This document shows positions 1 through 8,600 of a stretch of DNA of 45,179 nt, piece after piece. Positions within the stretch are counted from its first letter, which is position 1, and each line of letters begins with the position of its first letter. Origin of the DNA: Clostridia bacterium (GTDB lineage: Bacteria; Bacillota; Clostridia; Oscillospirales; CAG-272). The position numbers were made by a program, and so were the translations under genes. The DNA is taken from contig JAFQMP010000009.1 of the NCBI GenBank assembly GCA_017396225.1, positions 1 through 45,179 on the forward strand. Direction: 5' to 3'. A model generated the notes under the pieces. The model did not search any database and was not told where the DNA came from. It worked only from the letters and a program-made list of their open reading frames with translations.

Positions 1-1
1 G

Positions 2-1024
2 GTTCGTACAAACGCTGATACTCCTACAGATGCTAAGAAGGCTCGTGAGCTCGGTGCAGAAGGTATCGGTCTCTGCCGTACAGAGCATATGTTCTTTGAG
101 GCTAACAGAATTGCAGCATTCAGAGAGATGATCTGCTCCGACACCGTTGAGGGTCGCGAGAAGGCACTTGCAAAGATTCTTCCCATGCAGCAGGGCGACT
201 TCGAGGCTCTCTACGAGGCACTTGAGGGTAACCCCGTTACCATTCGTTTCCTTGACCCGCCTCTCCACGAGTTCGTTCCCACCGAGGAGGCTGATATTGC
301 GCTGCTTGCAAAGACCACCGGCAAGACCGTTGCACAGGTTAAGACCATCATCGCAGGTCTGCACGAGTTCAACCCCATGATGGGTCACCGCGGCTGCCGT
401 CTGGCTGTCACCTACCCCGAGATTGCTGTTATGCAGACCAAGGCAGTTATCCGTGCAGCGCTCAACGTCAAGAAGGCTCACCCCGACTGGGATATCGTGC
501 CCGAGATTATGATTCCCCTGGTTGGCGAAATCAAGGAGCTTGCTTTCGTTAAGAAGCACGTTGTCAAGACCGCTGACGCAGAGATTGCCGCTGCCGGCTC
601 CGACCTTCAGTACAAGGTTGGTACCATGATTGAGATTCCTCGTGCAGCGCTCACCGCTGACGAGATTGCGAAGGAGGCTGAGTTCTTCTCCTTCGGCACC
701 AACGACCTTACCCAGATGACCTTCGGCTTCAGCCGTGACGACGCCGGTAAGTTCCTTGATGCTTACTACGACACCAAGATTTACGAGAACGACCCCTTCG
801 CTAAGATTGACCAGACCGGCGTTGGTAAGCTGGTTGAGATGGCTGCTACCCTTGGCCGTCAGACCCGCCCCGACATCAAGCTTGGTATCTGCGGCGAGCA
901 CGGTGGCGACCCCTCCTCTGTGGAGTTCTGCCACAAGGTAGGCCTTTCCTACGTTTCCTGCTCTCCCTTCCGCGTACCGATTGCTCGTCTTGCTGCCGCT
1001 CAGGCTGCTCTTTCTGAGAAGTAA
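2..1024 (+). CDS. ppdK: pyruvate, phosphate dikinase, C-terminal part (5' truncated by window)
   Basis: Pyruvate phosphate dikinase interconverts pyruvate, ATP and Pi with PEP, AMP and PPi in the cytoplasm. Only the C-terminal PEP/pyruvate-binding TIM barrel is in the window. The reading frame is open from base 2, so the ATG at 89 is internal: the codons before it encode VRTNADTPTDAKKARELGAE, a typical PPDK stretch. Visible signatures are GIGLCRTEHMF near the start, the SFGTNDLTQMTFGFSRDD metal/substrate segment, and GICGEHGGDPSSVEFC, followed by the SCSPFRVPIARLAAAQA C-terminus. The last 340 residues are present; the full enzyme is about 870-890 aa. It ends in its own terminator, so it is separate from the peptide gene downstream. 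Confidence 0.97.
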   Translation, partial: VRTNADTPTDAKKARELGAEGIGLCRTEHMFFEANRIAAFREMICSDTVEGREKALAKILPMQQGDFEALYEALEGNPVTIRFLDPPLHEFVPTEEADIALLAKTTGKTVAQVKTIIAGLHEFNPMMGHRGCRLAVTYPEIAVMQTKAVIRAALNVKKAHPDWDIVPEIMIPLVGEIKELAFVKKHVVKTADAEIAAAGSDLQYKVGTMIEIPRAALTADEIAKEAEFFSFGTNDLTQMTFGFSRDDAGKFLDAYYDTKIYENDPFAKIDQTGVGKLVEMAATLGRQTRPDIKLGICGEHGGDPSSVEFCHKVGLSYVSCSPFRVPIARLAAAQAALSEK

Positions 1025-1037
1025 TATCGCAAATCAT

Positions 1038-1073
1038 AAAACAACCTGCCACGTGGTGGCAGGTTGTTTTTTT
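1038..1073 (+). terminator. intrinsic terminator of ppdK
   Basis: A 14-bp perfect stem (1038-1051 with 1057-1070) with a 5-base loop ends in seven T. It lies 14 bases after the ppdK stop. Confidence 0.93.
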
Positions 1074-1084
1074 ATAAAAAGCAC

Positions 1085-1113
1085 TTGATTTTTCTACGCG
1101 TATTATATATAAT
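1085..1113 (+). promoter_or_regulatory. sigma-A-type promoter of the peptide/radical SAM unit
   Basis: TTGATT (1085-1090), a 17-base spacer and TATAAT (1108-1113). A short hairpin, CGGAG-ccacg-CTCCG (1121-1135), lies in the leader. AGGAGG at 1146-1151 is the ribosome binding site for the peptide. The unit therefore appears to be transcribed independently of ppdK. Confidence 0.75.
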
Positions 1114-1159
1114 GAAAATACGGAGCCACGCTCCGCAATAATCATAGGAGGGATTTGCT

Positions 1160-1324
1160 ATGTTTAACCTGAAAGAGGAATTGCTGAAGGCAATGGAGCT
1201 GTTCGTTTCCAAGGAATACGTTCCCGCTACCGCTGACGGCGTCCGTTTCTTTGGTTGCATGGATTGCTCTAACAGCTGTGCCGAGAACTGCGCTGTCAAG
1301 TGCAAAAAGAGCGGCAAGAGATAA
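1160..1324 (+). CDS. 54-aa Cys-rich peptide, candidate radical-SAM-modified (SCIFF-like) RiPP precursor
   Basis: This short gene has a strong ribosome binding site (AGGAGG, 8 bases before the ATG). The peptide starts MFNLKEELLKAMELFVSKEY, an amphipathic leader-like stretch without cysteine. It ends in a Cys-rich tail with C33, C36, C40, C44 and C48, then KKSGKR. The C-x2-C-x3-C-x3-C-x3-C spacing equals that of the first five cysteines of the clostridial six-Cys SCIFF ranthipeptide, from memory of that family. The sixth Cys and the acceptor Thr residues between the cysteines are missing. Its stop codon overlaps the start of the radical SAM gene (TAATG), so translation is probably coupled. The role as maturase substrate is inferred from position and composition. 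Alternatives are a small metal-binding peptide or a CXXX-repeat-type peptide. Confidence 0.75.
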   Translation: MFNLKEELLKAMELFVSKEYVPATADGVRFFGCMDCSNSCAENCAVKCKKSGKR

Positions 1325-2442
1325 TGAGCACCTGCACAGGGGAAATCAAATCCAAAAACATTACATTGGTGCTTACGCACCAATGTAATCTTAACTGTAC
1401 GTATTGCTACGAGCACCATAAGAACGGCGCCACAATGCCCTTTGCGCTTGCCCGCGACATCATCGAGGACGAGCTGACGCGTGATGACGGCACCACCCTC
1501 GTTGAGTTTGACCTCTTCGGCGGTGAGCCACTGCTGGAATTTGAAACGGTAAAGGCAATTGTTGATTATTTCAAGGTGCGCGAGTATGACAAGGATTACA
1601 TTTTCTTCATCACCACCAACGGCGTGCTTCTCAATGAGGAACGCAAGGCATGGCTCAGAAAAAACACCGAGCACCTGCAAATGGGTCTCAGCCTTGACGG
1701 CACCAAGGCGATGCACGACCGCAATCGCTCGGATTCCTTTGACGATATTGATTTGGCCTTTTTCCGCGACACGTATCCGCTTGAATCGGTCAAAATGACC
1801 ATTTCAAGAGAAACGCTCCCCGACCTTGCTGAAGGCGTCATTTTCTGCCACGAGCAGGGCTTTGAGGTGTCCTGCAATCTTGCCTATGGCATTGATTGGG
1901 ACAACGAAGAAAACCAACGGATTTTTGAAAGAGAGCTTGCGCTGCTGGTCGATTACTACATCGCCCACCCCGCGGTCAAGCCTGCTGCCATTCTCGATAT
2001 CAACCGCATCAAAAGCCTTGCTGAGGAGCACGAAACCGTGCGCTACTGCGGCGCGGGGCATGCAATGCGCGCCTACGACTGTGACGGCACCTTCTACCCC
2101 TGCCAGTTCTTCCTGCCCATTTGCGTGGGCGAGGAGGCTGCCAAGCGCGCCCTGACCCTTGATTTTTCCGCAGGGCGTATCAAGGAGAGCCAGCTTGACG
2201 AGGCATGCAAAACCTGCTTTATCCGCAACGTCTGCCCCACCTGCTACGGCAACAATTATGCAACCACAGGCGACATTGACCGTCGGGATATGCGCCTTTG
2301 CAACCTGAACAAAATTCAGTTCAAGGCGATTGCCTACTTTGCCGCCAAGCGCTTTGAGCACGGACAGGACGGCGGCTTCTCGAAAGCCGATATGGCTGCC
2401 ATTCTCAAGGCGGCGCTTGCCCTCATGGGCGCACTACAATAA
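1324..2442 (+). CDS. SPASM-type radical SAM protein, candidate peptide maturase
   Basis: A 372-aa protein whose ATG overlaps the stop of the upstream peptide. The radical SAM cluster motif CNLNCTYC is at residues 21-28 (C21, C25, C28), followed by the glycine-rich FDLFGGEPLLE segment that binds S-adenosylmethionine. The C-terminal third has a SPASM-like Cys set: C242, C260 (GTFYPC), C295, C298, C304, C307 and C326, enough for two auxiliary Fe-S clusters. Such enzymes install thioether or C-C crosslinks in ribosomal peptides or activate sulfatases. The coupled Cys-rich peptide favours the peptide role. At 372 aa it is shorter than SCIFF maturases as I recall them (about 450 aa). No transporter, protease or separate recognition-domain protein is adjacent. 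Substrate and chemistry are not shown by the sequence. Confidence 0.88.
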   Translation: MSTCTGEIKSKNITLVLTHQCNLNCTYCYEHHKNGATMPFALARDIIEDELTRDDGTTLVEFDLFGGEPLLEFETVKAIVDYFKVREYDKDYIFFITTNGVLLNEERKAWLRKNTEHLQMGLSLDGTKAMHDRNRSDSFDDIDLAFFRDTYPLESVKMTISRETLPDLAEGVIFCHEQGFEVSCNLAYGIDWDNEENQRIFERELALLVDYYIAHPAVKPAAILDINRIKSLAEEHETVRYCGAGHAMRAYDCDGTFYPCQFFLPICVGEEAAKRALTLDFSAGRIKESQLDEACKTCFIRNVCPTCYGNNYATTGDIDRRDMRLCNLNKIQFKAIAYFAAKRFEHGQDGGFSKADMAAILKAALALMGALQ

Positions 2443-2449
2443 AGGAACC

Positions 2450-2477
2450 AGTCGCGGCATACCGCCGCGACTCTTTT
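2450..2477 (+). terminator. intrinsic terminator after the radical SAM gene
   Basis: A 9-bp GC-rich stem (2450-2458 with 2464-2472) is followed by CTTTT. It closes the peptide/radical SAM unit just before the acetyltransferase ATG. Confidence 0.75.
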
Positions 2478-2487
2478 ATCTGAATTT

Positions 2488-3006
2488 ATGGAATTTTTCA
2501 AGGAAACCGCGCATCTGACGCTATGCGCCGCCACCGCCGCCGATGCCGAGGTGCTGGCGGCAAAGCGCAGCACGCCCTTCGTGATGCGGTATAATCTTTA
2601 CACGCCCTGCGACAAGGCGCAAATGGCCGTCGAGCTTGAGACCTACCCACACATTCTGCTGAAATGCCGCAAAACGGGTGAGATTATCGGCGCAATCTCG
2701 ATTCGCGACGATGATTTCCGTTACCACATCGCCTCAAAGGAATTGGTTGCCTGGCTCACTGACAAGCACGCACACAAAGGACTGATGGCAGAAGCGCTCC
2801 CGCACGTGATGGCGTGGGTTTTTGATAACGGTGCCGAGCGCATTGCAGTGCGTATTTTTGCCGACAACACCGCCTCGCACCGCCTTGCCGAAAAGCTGGG
2901 CTTTACCCGAGAAGGATATCTTACCCGCGCCGTCAGAAATGCCGCAGGCGAGGTATTTGACGTGCTGCTTTACTCGATTTCAAAGGAGGATTTTTCCTCA
3001 AAATAG
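2488..3006 (+). CDS. GNAT-family N-acetyltransferase (RimJ/RimL type)
   Basis: A 172-aa GNAT protein that transfers acetyl from acetyl-CoA to an amine; the substrate is unknown. The N-terminus FKETAHLTLCAATAADAEVL fits beta-1 of RimJ/RimL relatives. The C-terminal RIAVRIFADNTASHRLAEKL, then GFTREGYL, is the typical acetyl-CoA and beta-6 region of that subgroup. No clear Shine-Dalgarno sequence precedes the ATG, which lies 11 bases after the T-tract of the upstream terminator. The start is therefore less certain than the fold, and expression may depend on read-through. It converges on the sugar transferase and shares its terminator. Confidence 0.88.
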   Translation: MEFFKETAHLTLCAATAADAEVLAAKRSTPFVMRYNLYTPCDKAQMAVELETYPHILLKCRKTGEIIGAISIRDDDFRYHIASKELVAWLTDKHAHKGLMAEALPHVMAWVFDNGAERIAVRIFADNTASHRLAEKLGFTREGYLTRAVRNAAGEVFDVLLYSISKEDFSSK

Positions 3007-3007
3007 C

Positions 3008-3034
3008 AAAAAGGACGACTGTGTCGTCCTTTTT
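3008..3034. terminator. bidirectional terminator between acetyltransferase and sugar transferase
   Basis: A perfect 12-bp stem (AAAAAGGACGAC, 3-base loop, GTCGTCCTTTTT) has T-tracts readable on both strands. It serves the two convergent genes. Confidence 0.93.
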
Positions 3035-3698
3035 ATTTTGCACCTGCCTTGGAGATAACCGTCAAAACAGTGCGGAATAGAATTTTCAAATCAAGCCGAA
3101 GGGAGCGATGCGTGACATAATAAAGCTCCATTCTCTGCCGTTCACCATCAGCATACAGCGCGTGTCCGCGCGCATACGCCTGCCAGTATCCCGTAACACC
3201 CGGCTTCACCGAAAGCAGCATTTTCTGCTCGTCGTCGGTATAATACGCCTGCAGCTCCTCGGCAAGAATCGGGCGAGGGCCCACAAGCGACATATTCCCG
3301 CAAAGCAGAACGTTCCAATAAAGCTGCGGCAGCTCATCAAGCGAGGTGCGGCGCAAGAGCGCACCAAAGCAGCGCTTACCGTCCCCCATCTTGCGATAAC
3401 CGATCAGACGCGGGTCATCGTCAAGCTTATATTCCAAACGGTATTCTGCCTCCTGCGCGGCGCTGAGCGACGCGCCCCTTTTCATGGTGCGGAACTTTAC
3501 CACGCGAATGGTTTTTCCACCCCGTCCCATGCGCTTTTGCAGATAAAACGGATTGCCGGGGGAACGAATCAGCAAGAGAAGCAGTACGATGAGCGTAAGC
3601 GGCAACAGAAACGCTCCCAGCACAAGTGCGCACAAAACATCAAAAGAACGTGTCACAAAGCGACGTCCGCGCAAATGCGCGTTTTCACTTGCAGACAT
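3033..3698 (-). CDS. bacterial sugar transferase (undecaprenyl-phosphate glycosyl-1-phosphate transferase)
   Basis: A short-form polyprenyl-phosphate sugar-1-phosphate transferase (about 221 aa). It would load the first sugar phosphate onto undecaprenyl phosphate for surface glycan synthesis. One N-terminal hydrophobic segment (about residues 18-45) is followed by the family motifs VVKFRTMKRG, LRRTSLDELPQL, GNMSLVGPRP and KPGVTGYWQAYARG. The ATG at 3698 is chosen because it follows the upstream stop (TGAGTATG); an in-frame TTG at 3704 also exists. It is the last gene of a three-gene minus-strand unit. The other two genes are membrane proteins of unknown role, and no glycosyltransferases or flippase are nearby, so the glycan cannot be named. 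Confidence 0.93.
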   Translation of the reverse strand: MSASENAHLRGRRFVTRSFDVLCALVLGAFLLPLTLIVLLLLLIRSPGNPFYLQKRMGRGGKTIRVVKFRTMKRGASLSAAQEAEYRLEYKLDDDPRLIGYRKMGDGKRCFGALLRRTSLDELPQLYWNVLLCGNMSLVGPRPILAEELQAYYTDDEQKMLLSVKPGVTGYWQAYARGHALYADGERQRMELYYVTHRSLRLDLKILFRTVLTVISKAGAK

Positions 3699-3700
3699 AC

Positions 3701-4348
3701 TCAATCCACAGGGAAGAAGGCAACGTCCTCGCCGCCTGCTTTTTTCGCCTTTGCAGCCTTTTTCTTGCGCGATTTACCCTTGCCCATGCCACGGCGGTTC
3801 TGTGCAGTAGCCCAGGCAAAAATGGCAGCCATCACAAACGACACACCGCCGATAACGAAAAGGAAGTGCTTGTCCGCAATCGAGGGACGGGCGAGCTGCC
3901 ACATACCGAAGGCACAGAGCAGAATATAGCACCCAAGCGCCCAAAGCGGAATTTTTTTGGCACTGTCACTCCCCTGCAGAAGGTAGGCGTGTACGGTTTC
4001 CACCGCGCCGCGTGCCCAGAGTGCCAAACCGACAACCGAGCAAACCTGCAGCGAGGAGAAGAAGGGCATATTGACCTGTGCAAAGGTCAGCGCCACCACC
4101 GCGAGAATCAGCAGCACAATTTCAAGGCCGACGAAAATACGCACTGTGCCACGGTAACGGATAATCATCGGAAAGACCCCCAGCACAATGTAAATGCCGA
4201 GAATCACCGCCATAAGCAGGTGCAGAATATCCTGTGCCAGCGTAAAGCCCTTTACCTCAAATGCGCCGAGAAACATAACGGCAGTAAGGAGCGCCAGCAG
4301 AATACAAACAATCAGCGTAAAAATCCAGTTTTTAATAAGTTTTTGCAT
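3701..4348 (-). CDS. hypothetical multi-pass membrane protein
   Basis: I do not recognise a family. The 215-aa protein has about six hydrophobic segments (roughly residues 8-30, 40-62, 72-92, 98-112, 135-152 and 160-180). It ends in a basic tail, NRRGMGKGKSRKKKAAKAKK, then GGEDVAFFPVD. The ribosome binding site AAAGGA precedes the ATG. Its stop overlaps or abuts the sugar transferase start, and it lies 13 bases after the upstream membrane gene. All three are probably co-transcribed and may act together at the membrane. No catalytic motif was seen. Confidence 0.75.
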   Translation of the reverse strand: MQKLIKNWIFTLIVCILLALLTAVMFLGAFEVKGFTLAQDILHLLMAVILGIYIVLGVFPMIIRYRGTVRIFVGLEIVLLILAVVALTFAQVNMPFFSSLQVCSVVGLALWARGAVETVHAYLLQGSDSAKKIPLWALGCYILLCAFGMWQLARPSIADKHFLFVIGGVSFVMAAIFAWATAQNRRGMGKGKSRKKKAAKAKKAGGEDVAFFPVD

Positions 4349-4361
4349 GAGTTATCCTTTC

Positions 4362-5228
4362 TTAATAGCGATAATCGTAGCGGTCGTCATAGCGAGCGTT
4401 TTCGTGAGGAACAAGTGCGCGCGACCCATCACCGAGCAATGTGCGGAGAACGAAAATCACGGCACCGATTGCCAGCGCCATGACGGCAAAGACCAGCACG
4501 ACGATAAAGAGTGCCGCAAGCCCTGTGGCAAAGGTGCGGAAATCAGTGAGAATCAAGCGGCGGGCGCGCGCATCAAAGAGCGCGGTGACACCCGCAAAGA
4601 GCAGTGCGCCAAGGGCGTAGTAGAAAAGCCCCCCAAGACCGCCCAGAAGGTCATCAAGAGAAATATAAGCACCGAGCGAGAGCAGAAGCAGAAAAATTGC
4701 GCCAATCGCCTTGCCAAGGAGGCTGGTGGTTGCATCACGGAACATCGCAGGCAAAAAGCCAAACGCAAGCCTTGCATATTCACCAAAGCCCGCCTCCGTC
4801 TCCACAAGTGCCACCACGCTACGCGAAAGCCCTGCAAACGCACCGCGAAAGCAAAGGGATATCACCAGCATGGAAAGCACCAGCAAAAGAGCTGCGGGCA
4901 ACACGGCAAAGAGGTAATTGCCAAATACGGCAATCGGATTTCTGCGGTTGTAGGAATGCTCCACAAAGCCAAGCTCACCCTCGGGGTCGTGCAGATTCAG
5001 CAGGCAAAAATCGCCCACGCGGTGCAGCGTAAGCGTTACCGCAACCAAATGTGCAAACTCCCGCAGAGGGGTCAGCAGGGCGTGCAGGGCAAGCAAAATC
5101 GGTCTGCCCCACCCCGTGCCAACCAGTGCACAAAAGGCTTTGTTACAGATACCGACGAGCAGCCCGAAGCCAAGCGGCAGCGCCGCGGTAAAGAGCAGTA
5201 TCTGCAGATAATATTCGAGAAAAGTCAT
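4362..5228 (-). CDS. hypothetical membrane protein with Tyr/Asp/Arg tail
   Basis: I do not recognise a family. The 288-aa protein starts MTFLEYYLQILLFTAALPLG, chosen because GGAAAGGAG lies 6-8 bases upstream; a start 27 bases earlier lacks such a site. It has several hydrophobic stretches (about residues 8-30, 40-60, 108-135, 175-195, 205-225 and 240-270), some amphipathic. The short C-terminal tail is unusual, ENARYDDRYDYRY. It is the first gene of the leftward three-gene unit ending in the sugar transferase. Its start lies only about 20 bases from the rnpB -35 box, so its promoter must overlap the rnpB region. Glycan-related function is only a guess from context. Confidence 0.72.
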   Translation of the reverse strand: MTFLEYYLQILLFTAALPLGFGLLVGICNKAFCALVGTGWGRPILLALHALLTPLREFAHLVAVTLTLHRVGDFCLLNLHDPEGELGFVEHSYNRRNPIAVFGNYLFAVLPAALLLVLSMLVISLCFRGAFAGLSRSVVALVETEAGFGEYARLAFGFLPAMFRDATTSLLGKAIGAIFLLLLSLGAYISLDDLLGGLGGLFYYALGALLFAGVTALFDARARRLILTDFRTFATGLAALFIVVLVFAVMALAIGAVIFVLRTLLGDGSRALVPHENARYDDRYDYRY

Positions 5229-5248
5229 GTTTCTCCTTTCCCCCTTGC

Positions 5249-5277
5249 TTGACAAATGCGGGGGGGCGTGATATAAT
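5249..5277 (+). promoter_or_regulatory. consensus sigma-A promoter of rnpB
   Basis: TTGACA (5249-5254), a 17-base spacer and TATAAT (5272-5277). This is a full consensus match, as expected for an abundant stable RNA. Confidence 0.93.
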
Positions 5278-5282
5278 ATTCG

Positions 5283-5634
5283 GGAACTTCATCAAACGGC
5301 CGCGCGGTATGGCGCCGAAAGGTATTACCGTGAGGAAAGTCCGGGCTTCAGAGGGCAGGATAGCTGATAACGTCAGCCGCAGGTGACTGCCGGGAAAGTG
5401 CAACAGAAATAAACCGCCTCACACGAGGTAAGGGTGGAAAGGCGAGGTAAGAGCTCACCCACTCCTATGGTAACATAGGTTTGCTGTAAACCCTATCCGA
5501 AGCAACACCGTATCGGGGAGTCTGCCCGACATATTCCCTCAGGTGGCACGGGAGTAATCCCGAAGTTTTGCGGTGACGCAAAACGCAGATAGATGGCCGT
5601 TCACGACAGAACCCGGCTTATCGATGGAGTTCCT
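5283..5634 (+). ncRNA. rnpB: RNase P RNA, catalytic subunit
   Basis: This is the ribozyme that cleaves the 5' leader from precursor tRNAs. Diagnostic conserved stretches are GAGGAAAGTCCGGGCT (about 5332-5347), the GTGCAACAGAAA region (5398-5409), and ACAGAACCCGGCTTATCGATG near the 3' end. The ends pair to form P1: 5283-5293 with 5623-5633, 11 bp with one wobble. The overall order of segments (P4 strands, then the P10/P11-like AGGTAAGGGTGGAAAGGCGAGGTAAGAGCTC) looks like the ancestral A type, which is common in Clostridia; I did not fold it. About 350 nt long. The protein partner RnpA is also in this window at 39577-39960. Confidence 0.96.
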
Positions 5635-5637
5635 TTA

Positions 5638-5670
5638 TCACCCGCAAGCGTGGCTTGCGGGTGATTTTTT
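5638..5670. terminator. terminator shared by rnpB and ftsK
   Basis: A perfect 12-bp stem (5638-5649 with 5653-5664), a GTG loop, then six T. It lies four bases after rnpB and overlaps the 3' end of the convergent translocase gene. Confidence 0.93.
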
Positions 5671-8600
5671 ATGAGATATAATCGTCAAAGCCGTCAGCGC
5701 CCTCGTCCTCTGCACCCATATCACCGCCTGCGGCGATATGATTGAGATAGCCCTGGGCGGCAGGCAGAATCTGCCTCGGCTTATTGCCCTCGGCAGCGCT
5801 GACAAGACCAAGCTCCTCCATGCGGTCAATAATCTTGGCGGCACGGCCGTAGCCGACACCAATGCGGCGCTGCAGGAGCGAGGTAGCAACCTTTTGCGTT
5901 TCCACAGCAAGCTTGACGGCCTCAATAAACTTGGGGTCTTCGCCGCCATCAGCGTCCATATCACCAAAGTCCTCGGCATCGCCCTTCTTGCCACCACTTT
6001 GTGCACGTGCCATTTCCACCTCAATCTGGTCCATAAATGCCTGATTGTACTGCACAGGGTCATTGTGACTGCGCACATAACTGATAACGTCCTCAAGCTC
6101 CTTGTCCGACACGTAAGCGCCCTGTACACGCACAGGGGCCTTGTCCGAGGAGTTGCTTGCCATATAGAGCATATCACCGCGGCCCGTCAGGGACTCGGCA
6201 CCGTTGACGTCAAGAATGGTACGGGAGTCAACCTGCTGCTTGACCATAAAGGCAATACGCGAAGGAATATTGGTTTTCAGTTTACCTGTAATGACGTCCA
6301 CAGAGGGGCGCTGAGTACCGATAATCAGGTGAATGCCTGCTGCACGTGCCTTTTGTGCGATACGACAGGTAAAGTTCTCCGGGTCGTTGTTTGCCACGCT
6401 CATCTTGAGGTCGGCAAACTCATCAATCACAATGATGATATAGGGCAGATGCTCGCGGTCAGGGTCGTTCTTCGTTGCCTCGTTGTACGCCTCAATATTG
6501 CGCACACCGACATCGCGGATCAGACTGAAGCGTCTTTCCATTTCCTGCACGGCGCAGGCAAGCGCACCTGCTGCACGCTGCATATCGGTAACGATAGGCA
6601 TATAGAGATGCGGTACGTGCTCATAGGGCGCAAACTCAATCTGCTTGGGGTCTATGAGAATCAGGCGCAGGTCATCGGGCGAGGTTTTGAAAATCAGGCT
6701 AAGGAGAATCGAGTTGATACAAACCGACTTACCGGAGCCCGTGGTACCGGCAATCAACAGGTGCGGCATTGCGGCAAGATTACACATACGCACCGCACCG
6801 CCAACGTCAAGACCAAGCGGCACCTCAAGTGGCTTGAAGGAGCGTCTGTATTCCTCGGATTCCAGCATCGTACGCATATAAACAGTTTCGCGCACCTTGT
6901 TGGGCACCTCAATACCGATAGCAGGCTTGCCGGGAATCGGCGCCTCAATACGCACCGAGGCAGCAAGATTCAGGGCAATATCGTCGATACGGTTTGTAAC
7001 CGAGCGCACGCTGGTGCCCGCAACAGGTCTGAGCTCATAGCGCGTGACCGAGGGGCCATGCGAATAGGAAATCTGGTCCTGAATATGAATATTAAAGCTT
7101 TCCAGCGTATCACGCAGAATCAGCTTGGTCTCCTCAATCTCCTCATAGAAATCCGAGGAACGGACATTCTGGTCCTCGGCGAGCAAGCCTACGTGCGGGC
7201 GTGTATAAGGACGGCGCGGCACAGGCGCAGGCGGCGCCTCTGCTTTGACAGGCGCTACACGCACAGCGGTGGCTGTCGCAGGGGTGCGCACAGGCATAGG
7301 CGCGGCTGCCTGCACAGGCGACTGTACGGGCGCTTGCACGGGTGCCTCATAAGAAGGACGTGTGTCAGGTACGCTTTCTCGCGTGACGACAGGCTCGGGC
7401 GCAGGCGTCGGAGGCTCCACAGGTGTCGGCACGGATACAGGGGCAACCTCTGCGGGCGCGTCCACCTCGTCAGCAGTTGCAAAGGGATTGCGGTCAAAAA
7501 CAGCCGCCGACGTTGCGGGGGCTACAGGTGTCACAGGCAACTCGGGCAGCACATCGGTCAAATCCTCTGCATCGTCAAAATTCTCAAAATCAAGCAGGGA
7601 TTCGGGCGCTGTTGGCGCACTCTCGCTCACGCGGGTCGCAAAGGCTTCCGCAGGAGAGGGCGTTTTCGCCGCCGTGGGCGCAGGCGGTTCCTCCACCACA
7701 GGCGTAAAGCCGCTGACCTGCGGGTCCATACGATAGGCCTCAGCCGGGCTTTTATAGGTGGGCGTGCACGTGCTGTATGCAGGACGCGACGGAGTGGGTG
7801 TATAGGGTGCTGTCGCGCGACTGCCAAGGCTTTCCTCAGGCAAATCGCTGACTGCTTCGGAAGATGCAGGGCGCGTAGTCACAGCCTCTGCCACAGGGGT
7901 GGTCTGTGCGGCGGTTGCCGCAGGCGTCACGGGGCGCTCGCGGCGGGGCTCAGGACGAATCGGCAGCGCGAAGGGCGCATAATAATCACCGCGCGGTGCT
8001 GCAGGTGTGGCTGCAGCTGCCGCAGGCGTTTCTCCGAAAACAGGTGTTGCCGTTGCAGTTTGCGCAGGAGTGACAGGAGCAGCAGGCTCCTCAAGGTCGC
8101 GCAGAATATCGGCAAGCGTTTGCCCCACGCTGTCCTCGTGATGCCCTGCACCCTCCAGAATCGAGCGTGCAGCCGCACCGGGCGGTGTCATCTCGGGCTC
8201 ATCATCGGGAATATCCAGAATATCGTGTGCCACATCACTGTGATATCCCTCAAAGGCGCTTGCGGCACGGCGGGAAAGCTCAGTGGTATCCATATCCTCT
8301 CCCGCATCGGCTCTGCCGCGCGGCGGCGTCACCGCCACATCGGGCTCGTCCTCATGGAAATCATACGCCCCTGCGGTAAGCGGCTGCGGCTGACGCCAGC
8401 CGCCGTCAGCATCACGGTCAGTCACGCGTGCACGTGCACCGCCTGTCTGCGTGGACTCTGCGGTAGCGCCGCGCTCCTCACGTCCCTGTCTGCGCATCAT
8501 CTGCATCTTAGCGCGCAAGCGCTGCCAGAGACCACCGGGGGTCAAGTCCACCAGATAAATACCAATAATAATCAAAAGCGGAATCGCCAGCAGACAGGTG

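Noticed and set aside
3108..5252. Several 270-350-codon plus-strand frames across 3.1-5.2 kb
   Set aside because: They are antisense to three genes with good ribosome sites, membrane helices and a clear sugar transferase. Their translations are Lys/Arg/Gln/His-rich with no domain.
5143..5403. Minus-strand frame over the 5' part of the RNase P RNA
   Set aside because: The region is a conserved structural RNA with a consensus promoter on the other strand.
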